DNA of 13,635 bases, taken from assembly GCA_040752295.1 (NCBI GenBank), contig JBFMFE010000284.1, positions 1-13,635 of the forward strand, in the 5' to 3' direction. Below are positions 1-6,714 of the stretch, piece by piece (position 1 is the first letter of the stretch; every line of letters begins with the position of its first letter). The notes beneath the pieces are model-generated. The model saw only the letters and a list, made by a program, of their open reading frames with translations, searched no databases and was not told where the DNA came from. A program made the position numbers and the translations under genes. The DNA comes from JBFMFE01 sp040752295. Its GTDB lineage: Bacteria; UBP15; UBA6099; JBFMBQ01.

Positions 1-58
1 CCTTGTTTCCCGCGCTCCGCGCGGGAGTGAAGGCGGCGATGACTCGCCGCAGTCCAAG

Positions 59-80
59 GCCTGCCTGCCGGCAGGCAGGC
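59..80. repeat. Perfect 22-nt GCCTGCCTGCC palindrome
   Basis: The left arm GCCTGCCTGCC is followed directly by its reverse complement, centred between 69 and 70. The same arms recur with one inserted A at 752-774 and 10106-10128, so this is a dispersed palindromic unit. Its function is unknown. In RNA it would form a stem only if a few central bases open as a loop; in DNA it could act as a cruciform or a protein site. Confidence 0.75.
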
Positions 81-127
81 GGCTGAATCCACAATCCATC
101 GTGACGAAGAATGTGCGAAAGTTCACA

Positions 128-185
128 CTAAGTGAAGCATTAAAAGAGGAATCTAAAATGATGAATATCCAATGTAGAAGTAAAA
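128..185. repeat. Decayed relic of the composite repeat
   Basis: CTAAGTGAAGCAT (128-140) differs at two positions from TTAAGTGAAACAT (223-235), the left end of the main element. It is followed by ATGATGAAT and ATGTAGAAGT (about 159-181). These match, in inverted orientation, the ACTTCTACATTCATCAT string of the AT-rich cores at 314-700, interrupted by a short insertion. I read it as an older, rearranged copy. The matches are short, so chance similarity is not excluded. Confidence 0.4.
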
Positions 186-313
186 TACTTTCGTTCCTGT
201 CTGCCGTGATCGGTGTTAAGTTTTAAGTGAAACATACCGTATTGTTCTTTTTTTTGATCCTGTGCCCGTGCCCGTGTGCGTGCCCTCACCCGTGCCCGTG
301 TGCGTGCCCCTGC

Positions 314-390
314 CCGGTCTTTTTTTGCTTTTCTCACTTCTACATTCATCATTCGACATTCGTTATTCGTTATTCGTTTTTATCATCTCC
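314..390 (+). repeat. AT-rich core unit 1
   Basis: A 77-base unit beginning CCGGTCTTTTTTTGCTTTTC and ending TTTTTATCATCTCC. It has a 7-base internal duplication (TTATTCG) relative to the 70-base form. A C-run hexamer tract follows it before the next unit. Confidence 0.85.
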
Positions 391-407
391 CCTGCCCGTG
401 CCCATGC

Positions 408-477
408 CCGGTCTTTTTTTGCTTTTCTCACTTCTACATTCATCATTCGACATTCGTTATTCGTTTTTATCAACTCC
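408..477 (+). repeat. AT-rich core unit 2
   Basis: The 70-base form: CCGGTC, a T-run, GCTTTTCTCACTTCTACATT, CATCATTCGACATTCGTTAT, ending TTTTTATCAACTCC. It is essentially the same as unit 4 and starts 94 bases after unit 1. Confidence 0.85.
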
Positions 478-494
478 CCTGCCCGTGCCCCTGC

Positions 495-571
495 CCGGTC
501 TTTTTTTGCTTTTTTCACTTCTACATTCATCATTCTCTATTCGACATTCGTTATTCGTTTTTATCAACTCC
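495..571 (+). repeat. AT-rich core unit 3
   Basis: A 77-base variant with a 7-base insertion (CATTCTCTATTCGAC in place of CATTCGAC) and TTTTTTCACTT in place of TTTTCTCACTT. It starts 87 bases after unit 2 and is followed by the longest hexamer tract (570-632). Confidence 0.85.
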
Positions 572-632
572 CGCGCCCGTGCCCCTGCCCGTGCCCTCAC
601 CCGTGCCCCTGCCCCTGCCCGTGCCCCTGCCC
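570..632. repeat. Eleven C-runs at exact 6-nt spacing
   Basis: Runs of three or four C begin at 570, 576, 582, 588, 594, 600, 606, 612, 618, 624 and 630, each six bases from the last. The units are mostly GCCCGT or GCCCCT. The minus strand therefore carries GGG or GGGG runs separated by two or three bases, which satisfies the usual G-quadruplex pattern several times over; the plus strand would be an i-motif candidate. A similar, partly degenerate phase is kept at 265-315. It looks like a hexamer microsatellite. Confidence 0.85.
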
Positions 633-700
633 GGTCTTTTTTTGCTTTTCTCACTTCTACATTCATCATTCGACATTCGTTATTCGTTTTTATCAACTCC
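631..700 (+). repeat. AT-rich core unit 4
   Basis: The 70-base form, matching unit 2 closely, starting 136 bases after unit 3 because the hexamer tract between them is long. After it the array stops, giving way to a GCCCGT remnant, an A-run and the terminal palindrome. Confidence 0.85.
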
Positions 701-751
701 CGCGCCCGTGCGCCTGCCCGAAAAAACAAATGCGGGAACGGGCACGGGCAC

Positions 752-774
752 GCCTGCCTGACCGGCAGGCAGGC
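752..774. repeat. GCCTGCCTG hairpin in copy A
   Basis: Nine-base arms GCCTGCCTG and CAGGCAGGC flank ACCGG. It is the same unit as at 10106-10128 and nearly the same as 59-80. It lies about 110 bases past the PpiC-like stop in the direction of its transcription, so it could stabilise or end that transcript, but no long U-tract follows. Confidence 0.7.
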
Positions 775-882
775 ACACGGGCAGGGGAAACGAAATTTAA
801 AATATGTTTGGTTCGGGATTGCGCACAATCGGGTCGGTGTTGTCCCCGCGATGCGTCATTTCTTCCGGCAGGCGGGAGGCGT

Positions 883-2571
883 CTATTCGCCGGTTTCTTC
901 GTGCGTTTCCTCGCCGGGGTAGTCCGCCGGCGCTTCTTCCGCCTCCTCGAGTTCTTCGATGAGTTCCCTCGCTTCCTTCAGCGCCTTTTTCTGACCGCCC
1001 AGTTTCTCGAGCGCCGTTTCTATCCGGCGGAGGTATCCCGGTTCGCCTGCGGAGAAGTCCACGGCTTCGGCGTAGTACTTTCTCGCCTTCTCGAACCTGC
1101 CCAGTTTCTCGTAAACGCCCGCCACGGCGAGGTAGAGCATGGGGTCGTACACCATTCCGTTTTCGTCTTTCGCCAGTTCGAACGCTTCGCGGTACTCCTT
1201 CAGCGCCTTTTCAAGGTTTTTCCTGCGTGCGCCGTCGTCCGCGCCTGTTTCGGGGGCGCCCGTCGCCTCGCCGATCGCCTTCGCGAAGGGGTCGTCCTCG
1301 TTCTTCGACTCTTCTCCGTCAGTGTAATGTTCGTAGATGGCGCCTTTCTGGTAGAAGAGGTAGGCGTTGGACGGGTCCTTTTTGATCGCCTCGTCGTAGA
1401 GCGCGAGGGCTTTTTTGTAATCGAATTGCGTTTCTCCCTCCGGGGCGTCAATCATCGTGAGGTACCTGTAGGCGGCGAGTTCGGGGTTGACCACTTCCAC
1501 CTTGTGCCCGGCTCTGTTTTTAGCGAGCCATTCGCCTAAAAGCGCCTGCACGTCTCCCGTCCTGAAGAGAATGTGTCTCGCTTTCACTTCCTCGTAGGCA
1601 AGCCGTATTTCGTCAGCGGTGACCTGCTTGTCCTCACCACCCTTTTCGAGGGCGAGCGTCCTGACGAGGTCCCCTTTTTTCGCTTCGAATTCCGGACCCG
1701 CCGCGATCTTTTTGTCCTCCACGAATATGACGTGGAAGCCGCTCTCGGTTTTGACGACGTCGGACACCTGCCCCGGCGCCATTCCGAAGGCGGCTCTTTC
1801 GAACTCGGTTTCAACCATGTTGCGTTTTATCCACCCGCGGTCGCCGCCCTGGAGTTTCGTCGCGTCGTCGTCGGAGTACTGCGCCGCGAGGACCGCGAAG
1901 TCCTCGCCCGCCTTCAGTTTTTCGAGCACGTCCTGCGCGCGCCGGCGCGCCTCGTTCTCGTTCGCCGCGGCGAGTTCCTTCCCGATCGCCTCCTGCGCCT
2001 TCATCTCGAACGTCTCGCGCCTCATGGCTTCCTTGAAGGTTTTCGTCGAGACGCCGCGCCGGAACAGTATCTCCTTGAAAAAATCCTCCTTTTTCTTTTC
2101 CTCGAAAAAGAACCTTATGCGCGCGGGGATGCCGGGGTCTTCGAGCTTCAGCGCACCCCCGGTCAGCATGTCCCTGTAGCCGCGTATGCTTTTGCGCACT
2201 TCGCCGCTCGTGACCGACAGTTTCCTCTTTTCAGCTTCCTCGATCAGCACCTGCTGGTTGATCAGACGCTCGAGCGCCTGGTTCTGAAGGAACGTTCTCA
2301 TGATGTAATTGTTCGGGAGCCGGGTGCCGAGGGCTTCGTAGCGCTCCATGAGCCGGACAAGGGTTTCGTGGAACAGTTCCCGCCCGATTTCAACGCCGTC
2401 CACCCTGACCATGACGTCCGGGACGCTCGAGGCGCCGTCCGGCGCGCGCCGGGAGCGCGCCATGTTCCCGACCCGGTCGGCGCCGAACACGTAGAACACC
2501 GATATGCCGAAGACGATCGCGAATCCCCAGATTATCAGCGACATCTTCTTGCGTATCCGCGACATCAGCAT
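883..2571 (-). CDS. SurA/PpiC-like periplasmic foldase with C-terminal TPRs and displaced parvulin strand
   Basis: Probably an inner-membrane-anchored periplasmic peptidyl-prolyl isomerase/chaperone of 562 residues. Residues 11-29 form one N-terminal membrane segment or uncleaved signal. Residues 53-200 resemble the SurA N-terminal chaperone helices. Residues 204-286 are a parvulin core (AGEDFAVLAAQYSDD at 221-235, QGGDRGW at 241-247, TESGFHVIFVED at 275-286). TPR-like helices follow at about 383-415 and 450-515, then a Glu-rich tail. Oddly, the V-x-A-R-H-I-L strand that normally opens a parvulin domain is missing before residue 205. A matching piece (VTADEIRLAYEEVKARHIL, 317-335) lies after the core, carrying the expected active-site His at 333. 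The start is set by AGAGGTGA, six bases upstream of ATG and overlapping the end of the LolA-like gene; the gap between the two genes is 6 nt. The family is clear; catalytic activity is inferred. Confidence 0.8.
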   Translation of the reverse strand: MLMSRIRKKMSLIIWGFAIVFGISVFYVFGADRVGNMARSRRAPDGASSVPDVMVRVDGVEIGRELFHETLVRLMERYEALGTRLPNNYIMRTFLQNQALERLINQQVLIEEAEKRKLSVTSGEVRKSIRGYRDMLTGGALKLEDPGIPARIRFFFEEKKKEDFFKEILFRRGVSTKTFKEAMRRETFEMKAQEAIGKELAAANENEARRRAQDVLEKLKAGEDFAVLAAQYSDDDATKLQGGDRGWIKRNMVETEFERAAFGMAPGQVSDVVKTESGFHVIFVEDKKIAAGPEFEAKKGDLVRTLALEKGGEDKQVTADEIRLAYEEVKARHILFRTGDVQALLGEWLAKNRAGHKVEVVNPELAAYRYLTMIDAPEGETQFDYKKALALYDEAIKKDPSNAYLFYQKGAIYEHYTDGEESKNEDDPFAKAIGEATGAPETGADDGARRKNLEKALKEYREAFELAKDENGMVYDPMLYLAVAGVYEKLGRFEKARKYYAEAVDFSAGEPGYLRRIETALEKLGGQKKALKEARELIEELEEAEEAPADYPGEETHEETGE

Positions 2572-2577
2572 CGCGTT

Positions 2578-3417
2578 TCACCTCTTCCCGGGAACGAAAT
2601 CCTCTGCGGAGAGACCCGCGTCGAGTTCTATCTCATACCATTTAATTTCGGCTTTCAGCCGGAAACGGGGCTTCCTGCGCCTGTATTCGCGCCCGAACAT
2701 GCCGTACAGGGATTTCTTTATTTCGTCGCTCAGTCCGGGGTACATGACTACCTTCTCCTCGACAACAAGCCCCGTCATGACGAAGCCGCCGTTGAACGTG
2801 AACGTCCGCCGCGTCGCCACCTCGCCCCTTTTTTCCTTCGCCGGGGTCACGACGTCCTCAACGCCGACGGTGGTTATCACGAAGTCGCCGCCGTCGGCGC
2901 GGACCGCCGCGGCGTCGTTTGCGTCGGCGAGGTCTTCCGCCGCCGACCCTGCCAGGCGGAGGTAGTCGGCGCCGAAGAAGTTCCGCAGTCTCGGATCGCT
3001 GCGCCCGACCCTCATCGTCCTGCCCTCGCGCACAACGGCGACCCTCCCGCCGGGGCGGAAAAAAACCTCCGTTCCGCGGTTGTTTCCCTTGAGTCCGGTG
3101 AGCCTCATGTAGTCGCCGCCGTCTTCAGGTCCCCTTTTCCACGCCACCCTGTATTTCTCGGTCAGAATTTCCTTTCGCGTCTTGTTCACTTTCCCGCCCG
3201 GCGGCGGCTTGTAGAGCGAGAACGCGACGCTGTACGATTCCACGGCGTCGAGCCTCTCGTTGATCTTTTTTATTATTTCCCCGGTTGGAGGGGTTTCGCC
3301 GCCGCAGGGAGCGGCGGACGAGATGAGCAGCGCCGCCGCCGCGGCGAACGCCGCGACGCGCGCCGGGTGAACGCCTTTGCGGGCGGGAGCGCCCCTTTCA
3401 GCTTTGCGGTGATTCAT
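2578..3417 (-). CDS. LolA-like exported protein
   Basis: A 279-residue exported protein. A basic N-terminus and a hydrophobic stretch (about 20-36, VAAFAAAAALLISSAA) act as a signal sequence. Cys38 follows A-A-P, a poor lipobox, so signal peptidase I cleavage seems more likely than lipidation. The mature start (EIIKKINERLDAVESYSVAF, 47-66) and the alternating strands, ending near W260-Y-E-I-E-L and L269-S-A-E-D-F, resemble LolA/LolB-type outer-membrane lipoprotein-sorting folds, which bind acyl chains. It is co-directional with ruvB (71-nt gap) and the PpiC-like gene (6-nt gap), so an envelope role is sensible. Similarity is judged by pattern only; a general lipid-binding periplasmic protein is an alternative. 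No strong ribosome binding site is visible at this ATG. Confidence 0.6.
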   Translation of the reverse strand: MNHRKAERGAPARKGVHPARVAAFAAAAALLISSAAPCGGETPPTGEIIKKINERLDAVESYSVAFSLYKPPPGGKVNKTRKEILTEKYRVAWKRGPEDGGDYMRLTGLKGNNRGTEVFFRPGGRVAVVREGRTMRVGRSDPRLRNFFGADYLRLAGSAAEDLADANDAAAVRADGGDFVITTVGVEDVVTPAKEKRGEVATRRTFTFNGGFVMTGLVVEEKVVMYPGLSDEIKKSLYGMFGREYRRRKPRFRLKAEIKWYEIELDAGLSAEDFVPGKR

Positions 3418-3488
3418 GGTTTTTCATCCGTGCGGTTTTTTTTCCGACCATGCGTTTTCCGCGCCGCGCGTCGGCGCAGGAGGGGTTT

Positions 3489-4532
3489 TCACTCGTCCCA
3501 CAGCATCTGCTGACCGCCCGCGGAGGGAGCGGGGATTCTGAGGTGCCTGTAGGCGTGCTGCGTGACCACCCGTCCCCTCGGGGTGCGCTGAATGAAGCCG
3601 ATCTTGGCGAGGTACGGTTCGTACACGTCGTTGATCGTGTCCTGGTCCTCGCTGAGCATGGCGGCGAGCGTGTCCAGTCCGACGGGTCCGCCGTTGAACT
3701 TCTCGACGATGGTGCTGAGGATCATGCGGTCCATTTTTTCGAGTCCGAGAACGTCAACGTCGAGGAGTGAAAGCCCATTGCGGGTCATGTCGAGCGTGAC
3801 CGTGCCGTCGCCGCGCACCTGCGCGAAGTCCCGCACGCGCTTCAGGAGCCTGATCGCGACCCTGGGGGTGCCCCTCGCGCGGCGTCCGATTTCGGACGCG
3901 GCTTCGGGGATGATTTTGACGTTAAGCACTTTCGCCGTGCGGTTGATAATCTCGACGAGTTCATCCTCCGCGTAGAAGTCGAGCCTGTGCACTATGCCGA
4001 ACCGGTCGCGCATGGGCGAGGTCAGCAGCGCGGCTCTGGTGGTGGCGCCGATCAGCGTGAAGCGCGGCAGGTCGAGCTTGATCGATCTCGCGCTCGGACC
4101 CTCCCCGATAACGATGTCGAGCTTGAAGTCCTCCATCGCCGGGTAGAGCGTCTCCTCGACGACGCGGTTGAGGCGGTGCACCTCGTCTATGAAGAGCACG
4201 TCCCGCTCGCGCAGGTTGGTGAGGATCGCCGCCAGGTCGCCCGAGCGCTCGATAGCGGGTCCGGACGTCGCGACTATCCCGGCGTCAAGCTCGTTGGCGA
4301 CGATGTGCGCGAGCGTCGTCTTGCCAAGACCGGGCGGACCGTGCAGGAGGATGTGATCGAGGTTCTCTCCCCGCTGGAGCGCGGCGCTGATCGCTATCCC
4401 GAGGTTTTCCTTTATCTGTTTCTGCCCGACGTATTCCGAAAGCCTCGCCGGTCGGATCGAAACCTCGGCGGTCTCCTCCTCCGAGCGCTCGCCCGAAACT
4501 ATCCTGTCCTTTCTCTCTTTCTTTTTCCCCAT
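3489..4532 (-). CDS. ruvB: Holliday junction branch-migration helicase RuvB
   Basis: RuvB is the AAA+ motor that, with RuvA, drives Holliday-junction branch migration in recombinational repair. The 347 residues match the usual length. It shows an N-terminal RIVSGE segment and RPARLSEYVGQ (27-37), Walker A GPPGLGKT (65-72), Walker B LFIDEVH (113-119), a sensor 1/arginine-finger region (GATTRAAL then LTSPMRDRFG), and the C-terminal winged helix (GFIQRTPRGR, AYRHL). The gene follows argF by 15 bases, 14 of them a GC palindrome that replaces a normal Shine-Dalgarno. ruvA and ruvC are not in the window. Cotranscription with arginine genes is unusual, but the packing implies it. Confidence 0.97.
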   Translation of the reverse strand: MGKKKERKDRIVSGERSEEETAEVSIRPARLSEYVGQKQIKENLGIAISAALQRGENLDHILLHGPPGLGKTTLAHIVANELDAGIVATSGPAIERSGDLAAILTNLRERDVLFIDEVHRLNRVVEETLYPAMEDFKLDIVIGEGPSARSIKLDLPRFTLIGATTRAALLTSPMRDRFGIVHRLDFYAEDELVEIINRTAKVLNVKIIPEAASEIGRRARGTPRVAIRLLKRVRDFAQVRGDGTVTLDMTRNGLSLLDVDVLGLEKMDRMILSTIVEKFNGGPVGLDTLAAMLSEDQDTINDVYEPYLAKIGFIQRTPRGRVVTQHAYRHLRIPAPSAGGQQMLWDE

Positions 4533-4533
4533 C

Positions 4534-4547
4534 GGGGGCGCGCCCCC
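4534..4547. other. 14-nt GC palindrome filling the argF-ruvB gap
   Basis: GGGGGCGCGCCCCC occupies all but one base between the argF stop and the ruvB ATG. It is fully self-complementary, and on the mRNA it covers the place where a ruvB ribosome binding site would sit. It could couple ruvB translation to ribosomes finishing argF. That role is inference; the palindrome is directly visible. Confidence 0.6.
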
Positions 4548-5483
4548 TCATCCCGCTTTTCCCGCCAGCATCAGCAGGACCGCCTGCTGGACGTAAAGCC
4601 GGTTCTCCGCCTGGTCGAACACAACGGATTGCCCGCCGTCAATAACGTCCGGTTCGACCTCCTCGCCCCTGTGGGCGGGCAGATCATGCATAAATATAGC
4701 GTCCGCCGCCGCCAGTTTCAAAAGACCGGCGTCAATCCCGTAGCCGCGGAACGCATTTTTCCGCGCGGGCGTTTCGCTTTCCTGTCCCATGCTGACCCAC
4801 ACGTCGGTGTAGACCACGTCCGCGCCTTTCACGGCGGCGCGGGGCGCGCGGTGCAGCGATATCGCGCCTCCCGTTTCCAGCGCCGCTGCGCGCGCCGCCT
4901 TCACGACTGACGCGTCAGGCTCGTACCCGCGGGGGCACGCGAGCGCGATCTCAAGCCCGAGCGCCGCGCATACGTCAATCAGCGAGTGCGCGACGTTGTT
5001 GCCGTCTCCGACGTAGGCGATCTTCAGCCCCTTCCGTTTCTTTTTCCTCTCGAAAATCGTGAACGCGTCCGCCAGCGCCTGGCACGGGTGGCAGAGATCG
5101 GACAGCGCGTTGATCACCGGCACGTCCGCGTGCAGCGCCGTCTCCTCGATGTCCTCGTGCCTGAACCCGCGGAAGATTATCCCGTCAACGTACCGGGAGA
5201 GCACGCGCGCCATGTCCTTCAGAGGCTCGCCGCGGGCGGCGTGTGTGCTCTCGGCGTTCACGTATATCGCCCGCCCGCCGAGCCTGAGTATTCCCGCCTC
5301 GAACGAGACCCGCGTTCTCAGCGACGGCTTCTCGAAGTAGAGCGCGAAAATCTTTCCCTCGAGCGCGCCGGCGGACCTTTCGCCGCCGCGTTTGAGACGC
5401 CCGGCGAGCTTCAGGACCGCCTCTATCTCGCCTGCGCTGAAATCGCGTACCGCCAGGAAGTCCCGCCCCGCGAGGCTCTTCAT
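4548..5483 (-). CDS. argF: Ornithine carbamoyltransferase
   Basis: Transfers the carbamoyl group from carbamoyl phosphate to ornithine, giving citrulline (sixth arginine step, cytoplasmic). The 311 residues are a normal length. Carbamoyl-phosphate motif SLRTR is at 54-58, HPCQ at 132-135, and D-V-W-V-S-M-G-Q (227-234) carries the ornithine-type SMG loop, which argues against aspartate carbamoyltransferase. The HCLP motif reads H-D-L-P (266-269): the ornithine-binding Cys is Asp267, encoded at 4683-4685, while the following AHRGEEV is intact. The ATG overlaps the argD stop (ATGA) and has a strong GGAGGAGGAGGG site inside argD, so the two are translationally coupled. Whether Asp267 is normal in this lineage I cannot say. 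Confidence 0.95.
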   Translation of the reverse strand: MKSLAGRDFLAVRDFSAGEIEAVLKLAGRLKRGGERSAGALEGKIFALYFEKPSLRTRVSFEAGILRLGGRAIYVNAESTHAARGEPLKDMARVLSRYVDGIIFRGFRHEDIEETALHADVPVINALSDLCHPCQALADAFTIFERKKKRKGLKIAYVGDGNNVAHSLIDVCAALGLEIALACPRGYEPDASVVKAARAAALETGGAISLHRAPRAAVKGADVVYTDVWVSMGQESETPARKNAFRGYGIDAGLLKLAAADAIFMHDLPAHRGEEVEPDVIDGGQSVVFDQAENRLYVQQAVLLMLAGKAG

Positions 5484-6697
5484 TTCCCTCCTCCTCCCCG
5501 TCCTTTCGCGCCCTTCAGGAAATCCTCAAGCAGCGACAGGAACCGGTCGAGTTCGCCCTCCTCGACCGTGAAGGGCGGCAGTATGCGTATGATGTTTTCG
5601 CGTATGGCGTTCACGAGCACGCCGTTTTCGAGGAAGAACGCGGCGGCGTCCTTCGCACTGCGTTTTTTCAGTTCCACCGCGATCATGAGACCAAGCCCGC
5701 GCACTTCGGCGATGCCCGGCGTGCGCGCGCCGAGAGTCTCCAGTTTTTTCATGACGCCGGCGCCGGTCCTGCGCGCGCGCTCCACGAGCCGCTCTTCCTT
5801 CAGCACGTCCAGGAAGGCGTTCGCCGCCGCGCACGCCACGGGATTCGCCCCGAATGTGCTCGCGTGCGCTCCGGGCGTGAACGCGCCCCCCGCGCCGCCC
5901 CGCGCGAGCATCGCTCCGAGCGGAAGTCCCCCCCCCAGCGACTTGGCGAGCGTCAGAACGTCCGGCGCGACTCCGTAGTGCTCGAACGCGAACCACCGCC
6001 CCGTGCGCCCCAGCCCGCACTGCACTTCGTCGAAGACGAGCAGCACCCCGCGCTCCAGCCTCAGCGCGTCCAGCCCCTTCATGAATTCCGATTCCGCCGC
6101 GTACACCCCGCCTTCGCCCTGCACCGGCTCCACCATTATCGCGCACGTCTTTTTCGTGAGGTTTTTTTCCACGGACGCAAGGTCGTTGAATGCCGCGTGG
6201 CGGAAGCCGGCGGCAAGCGGGGAAAAACCCTTCCGGTACGTCCGCGTGCCCGTGGCGGAGAGTGTGGCGATGGTCCTGCCGTGAAAACTTCTTTCGAAGC
6301 AGATTATCTCGTGGCGTCCGGCGCCGTATTTTTCGCGCGAGTGCTTCCGGGCAAGCTTTATCGCCGCCTCGTTCGCCTCAGCCCCGCTGTTGGCGAAAAA
6401 CACCTTTTCCATCCCGGAGAGCCGCGTGAGACGTCCCGCGAGGCGGATCATCGGCTCCGTGTAATAAAAGTTCGACACGTGAGCCAGCCGCCCGCACTGT
6501 TCCCTGACGGCTTTCACGACCTTCGGATGCGCGTGCCCGATGGAATTTACGGCGAGACCCGTCACGAGGTCGAGGTATTTCCTCCCGTTCTCGTCGTAGA
6601 GGTAGTTGCCCCTCCCGCGCTCGACCAGCAGGGGAACGCGCGCGTAGTTGGCGAAGAAGTGTTTTTTTTCCAGCGCCTGCGCCTCTTTCAGCTTCAT
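5480..6697 (-). CDS. argD: Acetylornithine aminotransferase
   Basis: A PLP-dependent class III aminotransferase converting N-acetylglutamate semialdehyde to N-acetylornithine with glutamate; ArgD enzymes often also serve as succinyldiaminopimelate aminotransferase in lysine synthesis. It is 405 residues long. Visible: GLAVNSIGHAHP (47-58), NSGAEANEAAIKLAR (103-117), EPVQGEGGV (190-198), the PLP-binding FDEVQCGLGRTG (222-233) and Schiff-base Lys252 in LAKSLGGGLPLGA. It sits 17 nt after argJ with GGGGGCGGA before its ATG, and overlaps argF by 4 nt. The class III family is certain. The acetylornithine specificity is supported by its position among arg genes. Confidence 0.95.
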   Translation of the reverse strand: MKLKEAQALEKKHFFANYARVPLLVERGRGNYLYDENGRKYLDLVTGLAVNSIGHAHPKVVKAVREQCGRLAHVSNFYYTEPMIRLAGRLTRLSGMEKVFFANSGAEANEAAIKLARKHSREKYGAGRHEIICFERSFHGRTIATLSATGTRTYRKGFSPLAAGFRHAAFNDLASVEKNLTKKTCAIMVEPVQGEGGVYAAESEFMKGLDALRLERGVLLVFDEVQCGLGRTGRWFAFEHYGVAPDVLTLAKSLGGGLPLGAMLARGGAGGAFTPGAHASTFGANPVACAAANAFLDVLKEERLVERARRTGAGVMKKLETLGARTPGIAEVRGLGLMIAVELKKRSAKDAAAFFLENGVLVNAIRENIIRILPPFTVEEGELDRFLSLLEDFLKGAKGRGGGGK

Positions 6698-6714
6698 CGG
6701 TTCCGCCCCCAGTT

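Larger units (their letters stand above)
1..207. other. Gene-free left edge with clustered hairpins
   Basis: I see no credible coding region here. Within 80 bases there are three perfect hairpins: CCCGCGC/GCGCGGG (9-15 with 19-25, loop TCC), GCGGCGA/TCGCCGC (33-39 with 44-50, loop TGAC), and a 22-nt perfect palindrome at 59-80. CCTTG at 1-5 can also pair with CAAGG at 54-58, enclosing the first two. The remainder (about 81-127) shows nothing recognisable. The window edge cuts the context, so I cannot tell whether this is the tail of a transcription unit or a repeat cluster. Confidence 0.5.
217..817 (+). repeat. Composite dispersed repeat, expanded copy A
   Basis: The left end at 217-243 is a 27-base exact inverted match to 10158-10184, starting TAAGTTTTAAGTGAAACATA. 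It is followed by a T-rich run, GATC and a GCCCGT tract, as in the other copy. The right end (about 752-817) carries the palindrome GCCTGCCTG-ACCGG-CAGGCAGGC, then GGGCAGGGGAAA, GAAATTT and TTTGGTT, again matching the other copy. Between the ends sit four AT-rich cores and hexamer tracts absent from copy B. It contains no supported gene; the long open frames across it translate to Pro/Val/Cys or Arg/Ala low complexity. It lies downstream of the 3' end of the PpiC-like gene. Confidence 0.8.

Noticed and set aside
314..700. CRISPR array
   Set aside because: The repeated units are 70-77 bases with internal insertions, and the spacers are low-complexity hexamers rather than unique sequence; no cas genes are present.
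817..830. GATTG-CGCA-CAATC hairpin as the terminator of the PpiC-like gene
   Set aside because: Only a five-base-pair stem with no following U-run; too weak to call.
227..922. Long open frames through the repeat array (Pro/Val/Cys-rich or Arg/Ala-rich)
   Set aside because: They arise from the hexamer tracts and AT-rich cores being open in several frames at once, with no conserved protein features; one runs far into the antisense of the PpiC-like gene.
1573..3513. A 646-codon plus-strand open frame
   Set aside because: It lies antisense to the well-supported PpiC-like and LolA-like genes; such shadows are expected in GC-rich codons, and its translation has no domain character.
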